Positions 27,289-35,519 of a DNA stretch of 64,000 nt are shown here, piece by piece. The notes under the pieces are model-generated. The model did no database searches. It saw only the letters and a program-made list of their open reading frames with translations, and was not told the DNA's origin. The position numbers were made by a program, and so were the translations under genes. The stretch is taken from assembly GCF_021991925.1 (NCBI RefSeq), contig NZ_RXZI01000001.1:496001-560000 (forward strand), given 5' to 3'. Position 1 is the stretch's first letter. Each line of letters begins with the position of its first letter. Origin of the DNA: Sutcliffiella horikoshii (lineage in GTDB: Bacteria; Bacillota; Bacilli; Bacillales; Bacillaceae_I).

Positions 27289-28047
27289 ATGAACGATTCC
27301 AAAGTCCATACATACATAGATAATAATAACTTCTACTGGTTTACCATCAACCGCCCTGAGAAGCGTAATGCCATTGATTATGATGTGATGAATGCATTGG
27401 AAGCGGCGCTGGTTGAAGTTAGAGAGAACACCGCTATCCGTGGGTTTATCATAACCGGTAGCCAGCATTCCTTCTGCTCGGGAGGTGACCTCTCCGTGTT
27501 CCATGCCTTACGGACAAAAGAGGATGCATTCATGATGCTTTCCAAAATGGGAAATTTACTCTATAAACTTATGACATTGCCGGTTCCAACTTTTGCATGG
27601 ATTAATGGTACTGCCATAGGGGGAGGGTGTGAAATTGCCTCTGCCTGTGATCAGCGATGGGCAGTCCCATCTGCCAAGATGGGATTTGTGCAGGGAAATC
27701 TGGGTATCACAACAGGATGGGGCGGAGCGAGCATGCTGATGGAAAAGGTATCACATGCAAACGCCATTAAAATGCTGTCCTCAGCCAAAACATATACAGC
27801 CAATGAAGCAATGGAGCTAGGATTTATACAAAAAGTAGTCCCATCCTTCGATTCGCAGCCTATTGAAGAAGAACTTGCAATCTCTTCCTCAGTGTTAAGA
27901 AGTTATAAAAAGACATTCACCTCCAAGTGGGAACAAACAGCTCTAAAAGAAAGAATGATAGCAGAAATAGAGCAATGTTCCTTTCTTTGGGAACAGGATG
28001 AGCATCATGAAGCGGTAAATGCCTTTCTAAAACTGAAGAAAAAATAA
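27289..28047 (+). CDS. Crotonase-family protein, possibly ECHDC1-like acyl-CoA decarboxylase
   Basis: 252 aa, enoyl-CoA hydratase/isomerase fold. Oxyanion-hole segments HSFCSGGDLSVF (about 62) and GTAIGGGCEIASACD (about 105) are present. The first catalytic Glu (GGGCE) is kept. The second, normally in a QPE motif, is replaced (MGFVQGNLG), and the segment GITTGWGG resembles ethylmalonyl-CoA decarboxylase ECHDC1 rather than a hydratase. An acyl-CoA carboxylase operon lies 2.7 kb downstream. The family is certain; the decarboxylase reading is an inference. AAAGGTGGT precedes ATG 27289. Confidence 0.8.
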   Translation: MNDSKVHTYIDNNNFYWFTINRPEKRNAIDYDVMNALEAALVEVRENTAIRGFIITGSQHSFCSGGDLSVFHALRTKEDAFMMLSKMGNLLYKLMTLPVPTFAWINGTAIGGGCEIASACDQRWAVPSAKMGFVQGNLGITTGWGGASMLMEKVSHANAIKMLSSAKTYTANEAMELGFIQKVVPSFDSQPIEEELAISSSVLRSYKKTFTSKWEQTALKERMIAEIEQCSFLWEQDEHHEAVNAFLKLKKK

Positions 28048-28139
28048 GAGAATACAGGGCATTTTACTCAACACTTAGTCTATCTTTTCTATTACACGCA
28101 TATGTATAGGTTAAAAAAGTGTGTGAGGGGGATAGCGAT

Positions 28140-28757
28140 ATGTCTACCGTTCGTCAAGATGCTTGGACTCAAGATGAAGACCTATTGTTGGCGGAAGTGG
28201 TTTTACGATATATAAGAGATGGAGGAACACAGTTGACTGCGTTTGAGGAAGTGGGGAAAAAACTTTCTCGGACATCAGCAGCATGTGGATTCAGATGGAA
28301 CTCTTATGTAAGAAAACAATATGCCACTGGAATTGAATTGGCAAAAAAACAGCGGAAAGAGTTAAAGAAAGAGCAGGCTGCTCCTCAGCCAGTGGAAGCA
28401 CAGAACAGTTATAATGCACTCAATAATAAATTATATGCAGGAGATAACCTGACCATATCCGCTGTGATCAGTTATTTGAACCATCTGGAGCAACTGGAGA
28501 ATGAATATACAAAAATCAAAGAAGAGAATCATAGTCTGAAAAAGAAAGTGGAACAACTAGAAGGGGACCTGAAGCATTTAGCAGAGGCTAAATTGGAACT
28601 GGAATCCTCCATGAATCTCGTAGAAGAGGATTACAGAGCGTTGATTGAAATAATGGAGCGAGCACGCAAAATGGTTGTTTTACAAGATGATGAAAAGAAT
28701 AAAAAGGTAAAGTTCCAAATGGACCGAAACGGAAATTTAGAGAGAGTGGAGAAATAG
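28140..28757 (+). CDS. gerR: RsfA-family transcription regulator GerR (YlbO)
   Basis: 205 aa. N-terminal Myb/SANT-like DNA-binding domain (about 5-60: WTQDEDLLLAEVVLRYI, FEEVGKKLSRTSAACGFRWNSYVR). A low-complexity linker and a long C-terminal coiled coil (about 105-185) follow. B. subtilis YlbO/GerR is a sigma-E-dependent mother-cell regulator; RsfA is its forespore paralogue. The ylb context favours GerR. GAGGGGG upstream supports ATG 28140 over an in-frame start at 28119. Confidence 0.88.
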   Translation: MSTVRQDAWTQDEDLLLAEVVLRYIRDGGTQLTAFEEVGKKLSRTSAACGFRWNSYVRKQYATGIELAKKQRKELKKEQAAPQPVEAQNSYNALNNKLYAGDNLTISAVISYLNHLEQLENEYTKIKEENHSLKKKVEQLEGDLKHLAEAKLELESSMNLVEEDYRALIEIMERARKMVVLQDDEKNKKVKFQMDRNGNLERVEK

Positions 28758-28773
28758 CATACTATTCACCAGG

Positions 28774-28800
28774 CCATCCTTTTTAAGGGTGGTTTTTCTA
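28774..28800 (+). terminator. Terminator of gerR
   Basis: CCATCCTT (28774-28781) / AAGGGTGG (28785-28792, one G-T pair), then TTTTTC. Confidence 0.85.
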
Positions 28801-28938
28801 TGCCTAGGAACATAAATTTTCCGTCCTGCAAACAGGATGAAAAAGAAAGAACAATAAAAAACGATACATTATGGAGAATAAGTTGTATAATGAAAAAAAG
28901 ATGGAATGATCTGGATGGTTCTCGAAAGGAGAGATATC

Positions 28939-29349
28939 ATGCCTGAAATCGCTAAAAAACACCCTATTTTACTTTTTGATGGAGTATGTAATTTATGTAA
29001 TTCAATGGTGACGTTTGTAATTAAACGAGATCAAAAAGCAACTTTTAAATTTGCATCTCTTCAATCTGATGTTGGGCAACACTTACTCAGGGAGTATTCT
29101 CTCCCTATGGAAGAGTTTGATAGCTTTTATTTTGTTGATGGTAAAAAGATTTATACTAAGTCGAGTGCAGCATTAAAAGTGGCCAAAGAACTGGATGGTG
29201 CATGGAAACTGTTTTATCCACTAATTCTTATCCCTAAACCATTAAGAGATATAGTTTATTCCTATGTTGCAAAAAATCGATATAGGTGGTTCGGAAAAAG
29301 AAATCAGTGTATGTTGCCAAATCCTGAGGTAAAAAAAAGATTTCTTTAG
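28939..29349 (+). CDS. DCC-family thioredoxin-like protein (DUF393)
   Basis: 136 aa. The family signature FDGVCNLCN (CxxC) lies at the N terminus (about residues 13-21), followed by the FKFASLQSD and YTKSSAALKV segments typical of DUF393/DCC proteins such as YuxK. Predicted thiol-disulfide oxidoreductase fold; role unknown. GAAAGGAGAG precedes ATG 28939. It is followed 18 bases later by the next gene, probably in the same unit. Confidence 0.85.
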   Translation: MPEIAKKHPILLFDGVCNLCNSMVTFVIKRDQKATFKFASLQSDVGQHLLREYSLPMEEFDSFYFVDGKKIYTKSSAALKVAKELDGAWKLFYPLILIPKPLRDIVYSYVAKNRYRWFGKRNQCMLPNPEVKKRFL

Positions 29350-29367
29350 GAGAGAGAAGGGGAAAAA

Positions 29368-29997
29368 ATGAGCACAAAATCAAGCTTGACTGGCTCGATA
29401 TTTCTTTCGAAACTAATCACTCAATATGCATTCATCCATGAAAAAACAGTAGGAAAAACAGTTGGTGAGTATATCCGTCAAATTGGGTTAAGAACTGGAG
29501 AATGGATTGAGGATTTTTATGGCAATAGAGAAGATGAATGGTCCGTAGATAAGTATGCAGAAGTAATCGTTGATTTGAAGAATGCCATTGGTGGAGAATT
29601 TTATATTTCATCCATTTATCCAGATTATGTGGTTGTGAAATCAAATCATTGTCCATTTGGTGAAATGGTGAAAGACGCTCCACATCTCTGTAATATGACT
29701 TCAAGTGTCTTTGGAGGCATAGCTTCTAGGAAGTTTGGTTACAGCAAGGTTGACTTGCGGAAGAGAATCGCTGTGGGAGATCTAGGTTGTGAAGTGGTCA
29801 TTTATTTTCAGCCTAATCCTGATGTCAATGGAGATGTTTATGATAATCTTCCTCGAACACCGGAGAGCATGGATCCGTTTCAATGGGAAAGTGAAACAAT
29901 CGTGCTTTTAAATGAAGAACTCCGCAAAAGTGATGAGCTTGTGGTTAAGCTTTTAGACGAGCTGGAATCTCTGAAAAGGCAGGTCCAACAGGGGTGA
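29368..29997 (+). CDS. Soluble CPxG-motif sensor-like protein (methanogen-output-domain type)
   Basis: 209 aa. The conserved central block NHCPFGEMVKDAPHLCNMTSS, with its two cysteines (about residues 99-112), and the later GDLGCEVVIYF resemble the methanogen output domain 1 / V4R-like regulators. Assignment is by pattern only. A C-terminal helix (about 180-208) may form a coiled coil. GAGAGAAGGGG precedes ATG 29368. No function is proposed; the Cys pair suggests a metal or redox-sensing site. Confidence 0.6.
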   Translation: MSTKSSLTGSIFLSKLITQYAFIHEKTVGKTVGEYIRQIGLRTGEWIEDFYGNREDEWSVDKYAEVIVDLKNAIGGEFYISSIYPDYVVVKSNHCPFGEMVKDAPHLCNMTSSVFGGIASRKFGYSKVDLRKRIAVGDLGCEVVIYFQPNPDVNGDVYDNLPRTPESMDPFQWESETIVLLNEELRKSDELVVKLLDELESLKRQVQQG

Positions 29998-30011
29998 GTG
30001 GGGAGTTAGGA

Positions 30012-30054
30012 TAAAAAGGTGATTATTCGCATTGCGAGCAATCACCTTTTTCTG
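30012..30054 (+). terminator. Terminator after 29368-29997
   Basis: An 18-bp arm AAAAAGGTGATTATTCGC pairs with GCGAGCAATCACCTTTTT (two mismatches), then TCTGTTT. It may also act for ylbP on the other strand. Confidence 0.88.
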
Positions 30055-30074
30055 TTTATAAAAAATCACCCTGT

Positions 30075-30575
30075 TTAAAGTGATTCGTCAATGTTTATAG
30101 ATTGTGAGGCCCTCTCTTGCGCAGTTACGCCTTCTGGATACCATACAAGTGGATTTTCCCCTAAATCTCTCTCTACGTCATAGTTAACGGAAGTGAAGCC
30201 CATTCTATTCCAGAAATCAGCAGATTTGATTCTTGGGTTTGTCTTTATCGGAAGGCCGAATCCTTTGGCGAAATCTACTAGCTCTTTCCCAAATCCTTTG
30301 CGTTGGTAGTTGGACAAAACCTCTAACTTCCAGAGTTCTAAATAATCTTGACGTGGTTCGAAATATTTATCAAGTTCTTTTGGTACGCGGTAAAGGCTCA
30401 TTCTTGCAACTAATTTTTCACCATAATATATGCCGTAGAAAGGTGATTCGCTGTCATTTTCAATGATATTGTCCTGAAGGTCTTCGAGCATGGAAAGTTC
30501 CTGCATGCCATATTCCCTGAACTGCTTGAATTCTTCCAGTGTTTTATAGTTAATGGATAGTTTTTTGACGGTCAT
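30075..30575 (-). CDS. ylbP: GNAT family N-acetyltransferase YlbP
   Basis: 166 aa. The acetyl-CoA binding motif A is visible as LEVLSNYQRKGFGKELVDFAK (R/QxxGxG/A, about residue 90). The upstream strands YGIYYGEKLVARMSLYRV also fit the GNAT fold. Substrate unknown. GAGGGGGAA precedes ATG 30573-30575 on the minus strand. It occupies the B. subtilis ylbP position after ylbO, with two inserted genes between. Confidence 0.87.
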   Translation of the reverse strand: MTVKKLSINYKTLEEFKQFREYGMQELSMLEDLQDNIIENDSESPFYGIYYGEKLVARMSLYRVPKELDKYFEPRQDYLELWKLEVLSNYQRKGFGKELVDFAKGFGLPIKTNPRIKSADFWNRMGFTSVNYDVERDLGENPLVWYPEGVTAQERASQSINIDESL

Positions 30576-30692
30576 CTCATATTTCCCCCTCGTAAATCTC
30601 TTTTAAAGCGCTTACCACTATACATATTAAGTAAAATGGTTTATTTTAATATTAATTATATAACAAAAAAACAAAAAATTCTGCAATAATTT

Positions 30693-30707
30693 TAGAAAGC
30701 GTTTGCA
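30693..30707. promoter_or_regulatory. Candidate CcpA (cre) site before the acyl-CoA carboxylase operon
   Basis: TAGAAAGCGTTTGCA matches the cre consensus WTGWAARCGYTWWCW at 13 of 15 positions, 87 bases upstream of the biotin carboxylase gene. It suggests carbon catabolite control. Confidence 0.45.
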
Positions 30708-30793
30708 AAAGAAGAAGGAATACAAGGAATTATGTAGAAATAGTAGTTTGTGAGAGGTTTATTATGCAAGTTGTTTAGAAAGGGGATAACTCC

Positions 30794-32137
30794 ATGCAGA
30801 AAATACTGATTGCTAATCGAGGGGAAATTGCAGAACGGATCATACGAACATGTCAACGATTAGGCGTAGAAACAGTTGCTATATATTCAGACGCTGATAA
30901 AGATATGCCATATGTTCAACAAGCTACTGTAGCAAGACATGTAGGGGAGGCACCCCCTCAAAAATCCTACTTGAATGTAGGGCGAATCTTAGAGATTGCC
31001 AAAGAGGAGAAAGTAGATGGCATCCACCCGGGATATGGTTTTCTATCAGAAAATGGGGAATTCTCGGAAGCACTTCAAAAGGCCGGTTTAACCTTTATCG
31101 GGCCATCTGTTGATGTTATCAAATTGATGGGGGATAAACTATCCTCCCGAAGAGCCATGATACAAGCTGGTGTACCTGTAGTTCCTGGTTCAGAACATCC
31201 TGTTGAAACATTGGAGGAAGCATGTGCTCTTGCAGAAGAAATAGGGTTTCCTGTCATGTTGAAGGCTAGTGGTGGTGGCGGGGGAATTGGCATGCATCGC
31301 TGTGAGAGCAGGAAGGATATTGAAAATACATTCGAACAAACCAAAAAGCGCGCAAAAGCATATTTTAAAAATGAAGATATGTTCGTTGAAAAATATGTGG
31401 GTAACGCCAAACATATAGAAGTGCAAATCTTCGGGGATGCACATGGGAATGTTGTACATATGTTTGAAAGAAATTGCTCTGTCCAAAGACGTAATCAAAA
31501 AGTGATCGAGGAAGCGCAAAGCCCTGCAATAAGTGAAGAAACGAGAAGGAAAATCTGTGAGGCTGCTGTTTTGGCGGCGAAAGAAGTGAATTACAAGAAT
31601 GCAGGAACAGTGGAATTCATCATGGATGAAGAAGAAAACTTCTATTTCCTTGAAATGAACGCAAGACTGCAGGTTGAACACCCAATCACTGAATGTATCA
31701 CTGGGCTGGATCTCGTCGAATGGCAGTTATTGGTTGCGAGCGGGAAGGCTCTTCCGTTACAACAGGATCAAATTACAAGCACTGGTCATGCCATAGAATT
31801 CCGTCTATATGCAGAAGACCCAGTAAAGTTTTTTCCTTCACCGGGACTTATAACAAAATGGCACCTACCTGTTGAAGAAGGGGTACGTATCGACAGTGGC
31901 TACGGACCAGATTTAAAAGTCACGCCGTTCTATGATCCGATGATCGCCAAGATAATCATCTCAGGTGATACGAGGGAAGAAGCGATAGATAAATCCTTAA
32001 ATTATTTGAGGAATGCTTCTGTGGAAGGAATAAAAACAAACCTACCTTTCTTAATTCATGCACTTGAAACGGAAGAGTTTATTTCGGGGAATTATCATAC
32101 AGGCTTCATACAAAACATGAAACCTATTACCATCTAA
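30794..32137 (+). CDS. Acyl-CoA carboxylase, biotin carboxylase subunit
   Basis: 447 aa, AccC family. It carboxylates biotin with ATP and bicarbonate. Motifs: MQKILIANRGEIAERI at the start, HPGYGFLSEN, ATP-grasp loop KASGGGGGIGM (about 157) and catalytic EMNARLQVEHP (about 287). It is the first of three genes encoding separate biotin carboxylase, carrier and transferase subunits, the layout of catabolic acyl-CoA carboxylases such as the B. subtilis yng cluster. It is distinct from housekeeping accBC. GAAAGGGG precedes ATG 30794. Confidence 0.92.
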   Translation: MQKILIANRGEIAERIIRTCQRLGVETVAIYSDADKDMPYVQQATVARHVGEAPPQKSYLNVGRILEIAKEEKVDGIHPGYGFLSENGEFSEALQKAGLTFIGPSVDVIKLMGDKLSSRRAMIQAGVPVVPGSEHPVETLEEACALAEEIGFPVMLKASGGGGGIGMHRCESRKDIENTFEQTKKRAKAYFKNEDMFVEKYVGNAKHIEVQIFGDAHGNVVHMFERNCSVQRRNQKVIEEAQSPAISEETRRKICEAAVLAAKEVNYKNAGTVEFIMDEEENFYFLEMNARLQVEHPITECITGLDLVEWQLLVASGKALPLQQDQITSTGHAIEFRLYAEDPVKFFPSPGLITKWHLPVEEGVRIDSGYGPDLKVTPFYDPMIAKIIISGDTREEAIDKSLNYLRNASVEGIKTNLPFLIHALETEEFISGNYHTGFIQNMKPITI

Positions 32138-32169
32138 CTATTACAACAAGAAATCAGGAGGAAAAAATC

Positions 32170-32382
32170 ATGAAAAAAATTGAAGCGTCTATGGCAGGTA
32201 CAGTTTGGAAGGTTTTAGTTGAAGTGGGGGAAGAAGTAACAGCTGGTCAGACAGTCATCATATTGGAATCCATGAAAATGGAAATCCCTGTAGAAGTGAT
32301 GATGGATGGGAAGATCTCTGTCCTTCATACGGCAGAAGGCGAATTCGTAAACGATGGAGATGTGCTGCTAGAGTTGGAATAG
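32170..32382 (+). CDS. Biotin carboxyl carrier protein (short, YngHB type)
   Basis: 70 aa, a bare biotinyl domain. The biotinylation motif ESMKME lies near residue 37, with flanking MAGTVWKVLVEVGEEV and VNDGDVLLELE typical of the minimal carriers. AGGAGGAAA precedes ATG 32170. It sits between the biotin carboxylase and carboxyltransferase genes and is their shared carrier. Confidence 0.93.
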   Translation: MKKIEASMAGTVWKVLVEVGEEVTAGQTVIILESMKMEIPVEVMMDGKISVLHTAEGEFVNDGDVLLELE

Positions 32383-32418
32383 TCTTTTACAACGTTGAGG
32401 AGAAAGCGGGGAAACGAG

Positions 32419-33963
32419 ATGATTAAAACAACAAATGATCTTGAACAAGAATTTCAAGAGACGGTTGAAACGATAAAACGTGGTGGCAGTGAAAAATATC
32501 ATGAAAAGTTAAAAGAGCAGAACAAGCTGTTTGTCCGTGATCGACTGGCATTATTATTCGATAATGGACAGTACGAGGAGGATGGTCTTTTTGCCAACAA
32601 CAAGGCAAAGGGACTTCCGGCTGATGGAGTAGTTACTGCAATCGGAAAAATTAATGGCCAGAAAGTGTGCGTAATGGCCAATGACTCTACTGTCAAAGCC
32701 GGCTCATGGGGAGCAAGGACCGTAGAAAAAATCATCCGCATCCAAGAAACAGCGGAAAAGCTTATGGTGCCAATCCTATATTTGGTAGACTCTGCTGGAG
32801 CAAGAATCACTGATCAGCTTGATATGTTCCCAAACCGACGTGGAGCAGGGAAAATATTTTACAATCAAGTAAAACTATCTGGGATGGTTCCACAGATATG
32901 TCTGTTATTCGGCCCTTCTGCAGCAGGAGGTGCATATATTCCTGCCTTCTGTGATATTGTCGTGATGGTGGACGGAAATGCATCCATGTACTTAGGGTCC
33001 CCACGTATGGCGGAGAAGGTTATCGGCGAAAAGGTAACCCTTGAGGAAATGGGTGGGGCGAGAATGCACTGTTCAGTAAGTGGCTGTGGCGATGTTCTTG
33101 CTGCGACGGAAGAAGAGGCAATTCAGCAGGCGCGCAAATATCTTGAGTATTTTCCGGGGAGCTATCAGGAAAAAACCAAAGAGGTGGATGCTGTCAGCCC
33201 GAAGGAGGGAAGATCGCTTACTGATATTATCCCTGTAAATCAGAATGCGCCTTTTGATATGTATGAAGCTATCGATCAACTGATTGATGCCAACAGTTTT
33301 TTTGAAATTAAAAAGCTTTTCGCTCCTGAACTTATTACTGGCTTTGCCAGAATGGACGGAAAAGTGGTCGGCATCATTGCTAACCAGCCGAAAGTAAAAG
33401 GCGGGGTACTGTTCGTTGATTCGGCCGATAAGGGAGCCAAATTCATTCAGCTTTGTGACGCTTATCATATACCATTACTTTTCCTTGCGGATGTTCCAGG
33501 ATTTATGATTGGTACAAAAGTGGAACGTGCCGGAATCATTCGTCATGGTGCCAAGCTCATTGCGGCGATGAGTTCAGCAACTGTGCCAAAGATCTCAGTG
33601 GTGGTAAGGAAAGCATATGGAGCAGGACTCTATGCCATGGCCGGACCAGCGTTCGAACCAGATTGCTGTATTGCCCTACCTACTGCGCAAATAGCAGTTA
33701 TGGGACCGGAAGCGGCAGTGAATGCGGTCTATTCCAATAAAATAAATGAGATTGAAGACCCGAAAGAACGCATTGCCTTTGTTCAGGAGAAACATCAGGA
33801 ATACAAAGAACACATTGATATTTATAAACTTGCTTCGGAAATGATTGTAGATGATATCGTTCCTGCTAAAGATTTGCGTGAAGTACTAATCAGCCGTTTC
33901 CATTACTATTCAAGTAAGCAGATGACATTCAGTCACCGTAAGCATCCAGTGTATCCTGTATAA
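32419..33963 (+). CDS. Acyl-CoA carboxylase, carboxyltransferase (beta) subunit
   Basis: 514 aa, with two crotonase-like carboxyltransferase halves. Acyl-CoA pocket and oxyanion segments FGPSAAGGAYIPAFCDIVVMVDG (about 170) and DVPGFMIGTKVERAGIIRHGAKL are visible. Sequence features lie between the propionyl-CoA and methylcrotonyl-CoA types, so I do not assign the substrate. The frame opens with TTG at 32395, but the ATG at 32419 behind GGGGAAA gives the more normal start. Strong terminator downstream. Confidence 0.9.
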   Translation: MIKTTNDLEQEFQETVETIKRGGSEKYHEKLKEQNKLFVRDRLALLFDNGQYEEDGLFANNKAKGLPADGVVTAIGKINGQKVCVMANDSTVKAGSWGARTVEKIIRIQETAEKLMVPILYLVDSAGARITDQLDMFPNRRGAGKIFYNQVKLSGMVPQICLLFGPSAAGGAYIPAFCDIVVMVDGNASMYLGSPRMAEKVIGEKVTLEEMGGARMHCSVSGCGDVLAATEEEAIQQARKYLEYFPGSYQEKTKEVDAVSPKEGRSLTDIIPVNQNAPFDMYEAIDQLIDANSFFEIKKLFAPELITGFARMDGKVVGIIANQPKVKGGVLFVDSADKGAKFIQLCDAYHIPLLFLADVPGFMIGTKVERAGIIRHGAKLIAAMSSATVPKISVVVRKAYGAGLYAMAGPAFEPDCCIALPTAQIAVMGPEAAVNAVYSNKINEIEDPKERIAFVQEKHQEYKEHIDIYKLASEMIVDDIVPAKDLREVLISRFHYYSSKQMTFSHRKHPVYPV

Positions 33964-33967
33964 TAAG

Positions 33968-34011
33968 TCAAAACTGCTCAGGTCTCTCTAAGGGATTCTG
34001 AGTAGTTTTTT
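33968..34011 (+). terminator. Terminator of acyl-CoA carboxylase operon
   Basis: AAAACTGCTCAG (33970-33981) / CTGAGTAGTTTT (33998-34009), one mismatch, then TTATTATTT. Confidence 0.85.
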
Positions 34012-34114
34012 ATTATTTGAAACCATGCGGACTTTAAAATGCAAAAAACAGTAGTACAATCAAAACGCATTAATTGGTACAATAAGAAAAAATAGGTATA
34101 AAGAAGGGGTCCAT

Positions 34115-35017
34115 ATGAAAGTTGGGATTATCGGTGGAGGTGCAATCGGCCTTCTATATGCTTTTCAATTATCCAAAGCCTTTCCAGTCACTCTATACGT
34201 CAATAGAAGAGAGCAGTTGCAGTTGCTAGAAAAGTATGGGGTCTCCATGTCTGATGATGTGGCGGAAAGGGAGATTAACTTCCTACAATGGAACAAAAAA
34301 ATTCAACCAAATGAAGATGTTATTGTGGTTGCAGTAAAACAATATGCCATCCAAGGCATTCTTCCCACACTTAAAGATTGCACAAAGAAGCAAACGGTCT
34401 TGTTTCTCCAAAATGGGATGTCTCATTTAGAAGTCCTAGGAAAGATAAGCAATCCCTCTATTTTACTTGGGGTAGTGGAGCATGGTGTGAAGAAAAATAA
34501 TGATTATCGTATCGATTGGACCGGAAAAGGTCTAACAAAAATAGCATTCTATGAGAAACCGCTTCATCCATATCCGAAAGAATTCATAAATAATTGGGAA
34601 GAGCACCTTGGCAACTCGTTTCCAGTAGAAATTTGCGATGACTATCATTCCATGATGACGGAGAAGTTATTGGTAAATGCCGTTATCAACCCACTCACCG
34701 CCATTTACCATGTCAGAAACGGAGCCCTCTTGACAAATCCTTACTATCAAAAAACGATGGAAATCTTATATGAAGAAATCAGCTTTCTATTAAAAGAAGA
34801 TAAAAAAGAAGAAATGTGGGAACATATTTGCAGCATATGTAAAAAAACAGCAGAAAACTGGTCTTCCATGGAGCGGGATATAAAAGAAGGCCGACAGACA
34901 GAAATAGAATCCATTTTAGGTTACATAAGAAAAATGGCAAAGCGCAAAGGAAAATCGGTACCTGTAACAGAATTTATTTATCAAGCTGTTAAAGGGCTTC
35001 AGGTTCATTCCAAATAA
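34115..35017 (+). CDS. panE: 2-dehydropantoate 2-reductase (YlbQ)
   Basis: NADPH-dependent reduction of ketopantoate to pantoate in coenzyme A synthesis. 300 aa. The N-terminal Rossmann motif GIIGGGAIGLLYA is intact, followed by VAVKQYAIQ and LQNGMSH. The C-terminal helical domain carries the conserved Lys in EKLLVNAVINPLTA (about residue 185). AAGAAGGGG precedes ATG 34115. The position matches ylbQ in B. subtilis. Confidence 0.92.
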   Translation: MKVGIIGGGAIGLLYAFQLSKAFPVTLYVNRREQLQLLEKYGVSMSDDVAEREINFLQWNKKIQPNEDVIVVAVKQYAIQGILPTLKDCTKKQTVLFLQNGMSHLEVLGKISNPSILLGVVEHGVKKNNDYRIDWTGKGLTKIAFYEKPLHPYPKEFINNWEEHLGNSFPVEICDDYHSMMTEKLLVNAVINPLTAIYHVRNGALLTNPYYQKTMEILYEEISFLLKEDKKEEMWEHICSICKKTAENWSSMERDIKEGRQTEIESILGYIRKMAKRKGKSVPVTEFIYQAVKGLQVHSK

Positions 35018-35044
35018 TCAGGTATGCGAAAGAGGTAGATGAAA

Positions 35045-35434
35045 ATGACTGGATTTATCGTTGGGACGCTCGCTACAATCGTGACGGTACCTATTTTAGC
35101 ATTAATCATGTTCTACATCATTGCGCGGTTCGTAACTAAAAATAATAAAAGATCTTTCCACGTTGCCATCGACACCTCCACCTTTTTCTTTATATTAGCG
35201 GTGCACTTCCTCATCCTCATCATATGGGAACAATCCCTCTTTTGGGTGATATTAACAGTCCTACTGGCCATTGCCACCATTATGGTTCTTCTGCATTATA
35301 AAATAAAAGAAGAGATACATTTTCTAAAGGTACTTAAAGGGTTTTGGCGATGTAATTTTCTGCTCTTTTCTTTCGCCTATTTCTGCCTGGCGGTCTTTGG
35401 TGTCATTAAAAGAGTTTATGAAACATTTGCGTAA
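35045..35434 (+). CDS. DUF3397 membrane protein
   Basis: 129 aa with four hydrophobic helices and the DUF3397 motif RSFHVAIDTSTFFFILAVHFL in the first half. Function unknown. AGAGGT (35031-35036) is too close to ATG 35039 and fits ATG 35045 better. Between panE and bshC, a common setting for this family in Bacillaceae. Confidence 0.78.
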   Translation: MTGFIVGTLATIVTVPILALIMFYIIARFVTKNNKRSFHVAIDTSTFFFILAVHFLILIIWEQSLFWVILTVLLAIATIMVLLHYKIKEEIHFLKVLKGFWRCNFLLFSFAYFCLAVFGVIKRVYETFA

Positions 35435-35519
35435 GCAAGTTTTTTTGAATCATTGGAAATCAATGCTATACTCATAAAGATATACTCATATATGAACGAA
35501 TCAGAAAGGAAGTACCTTT

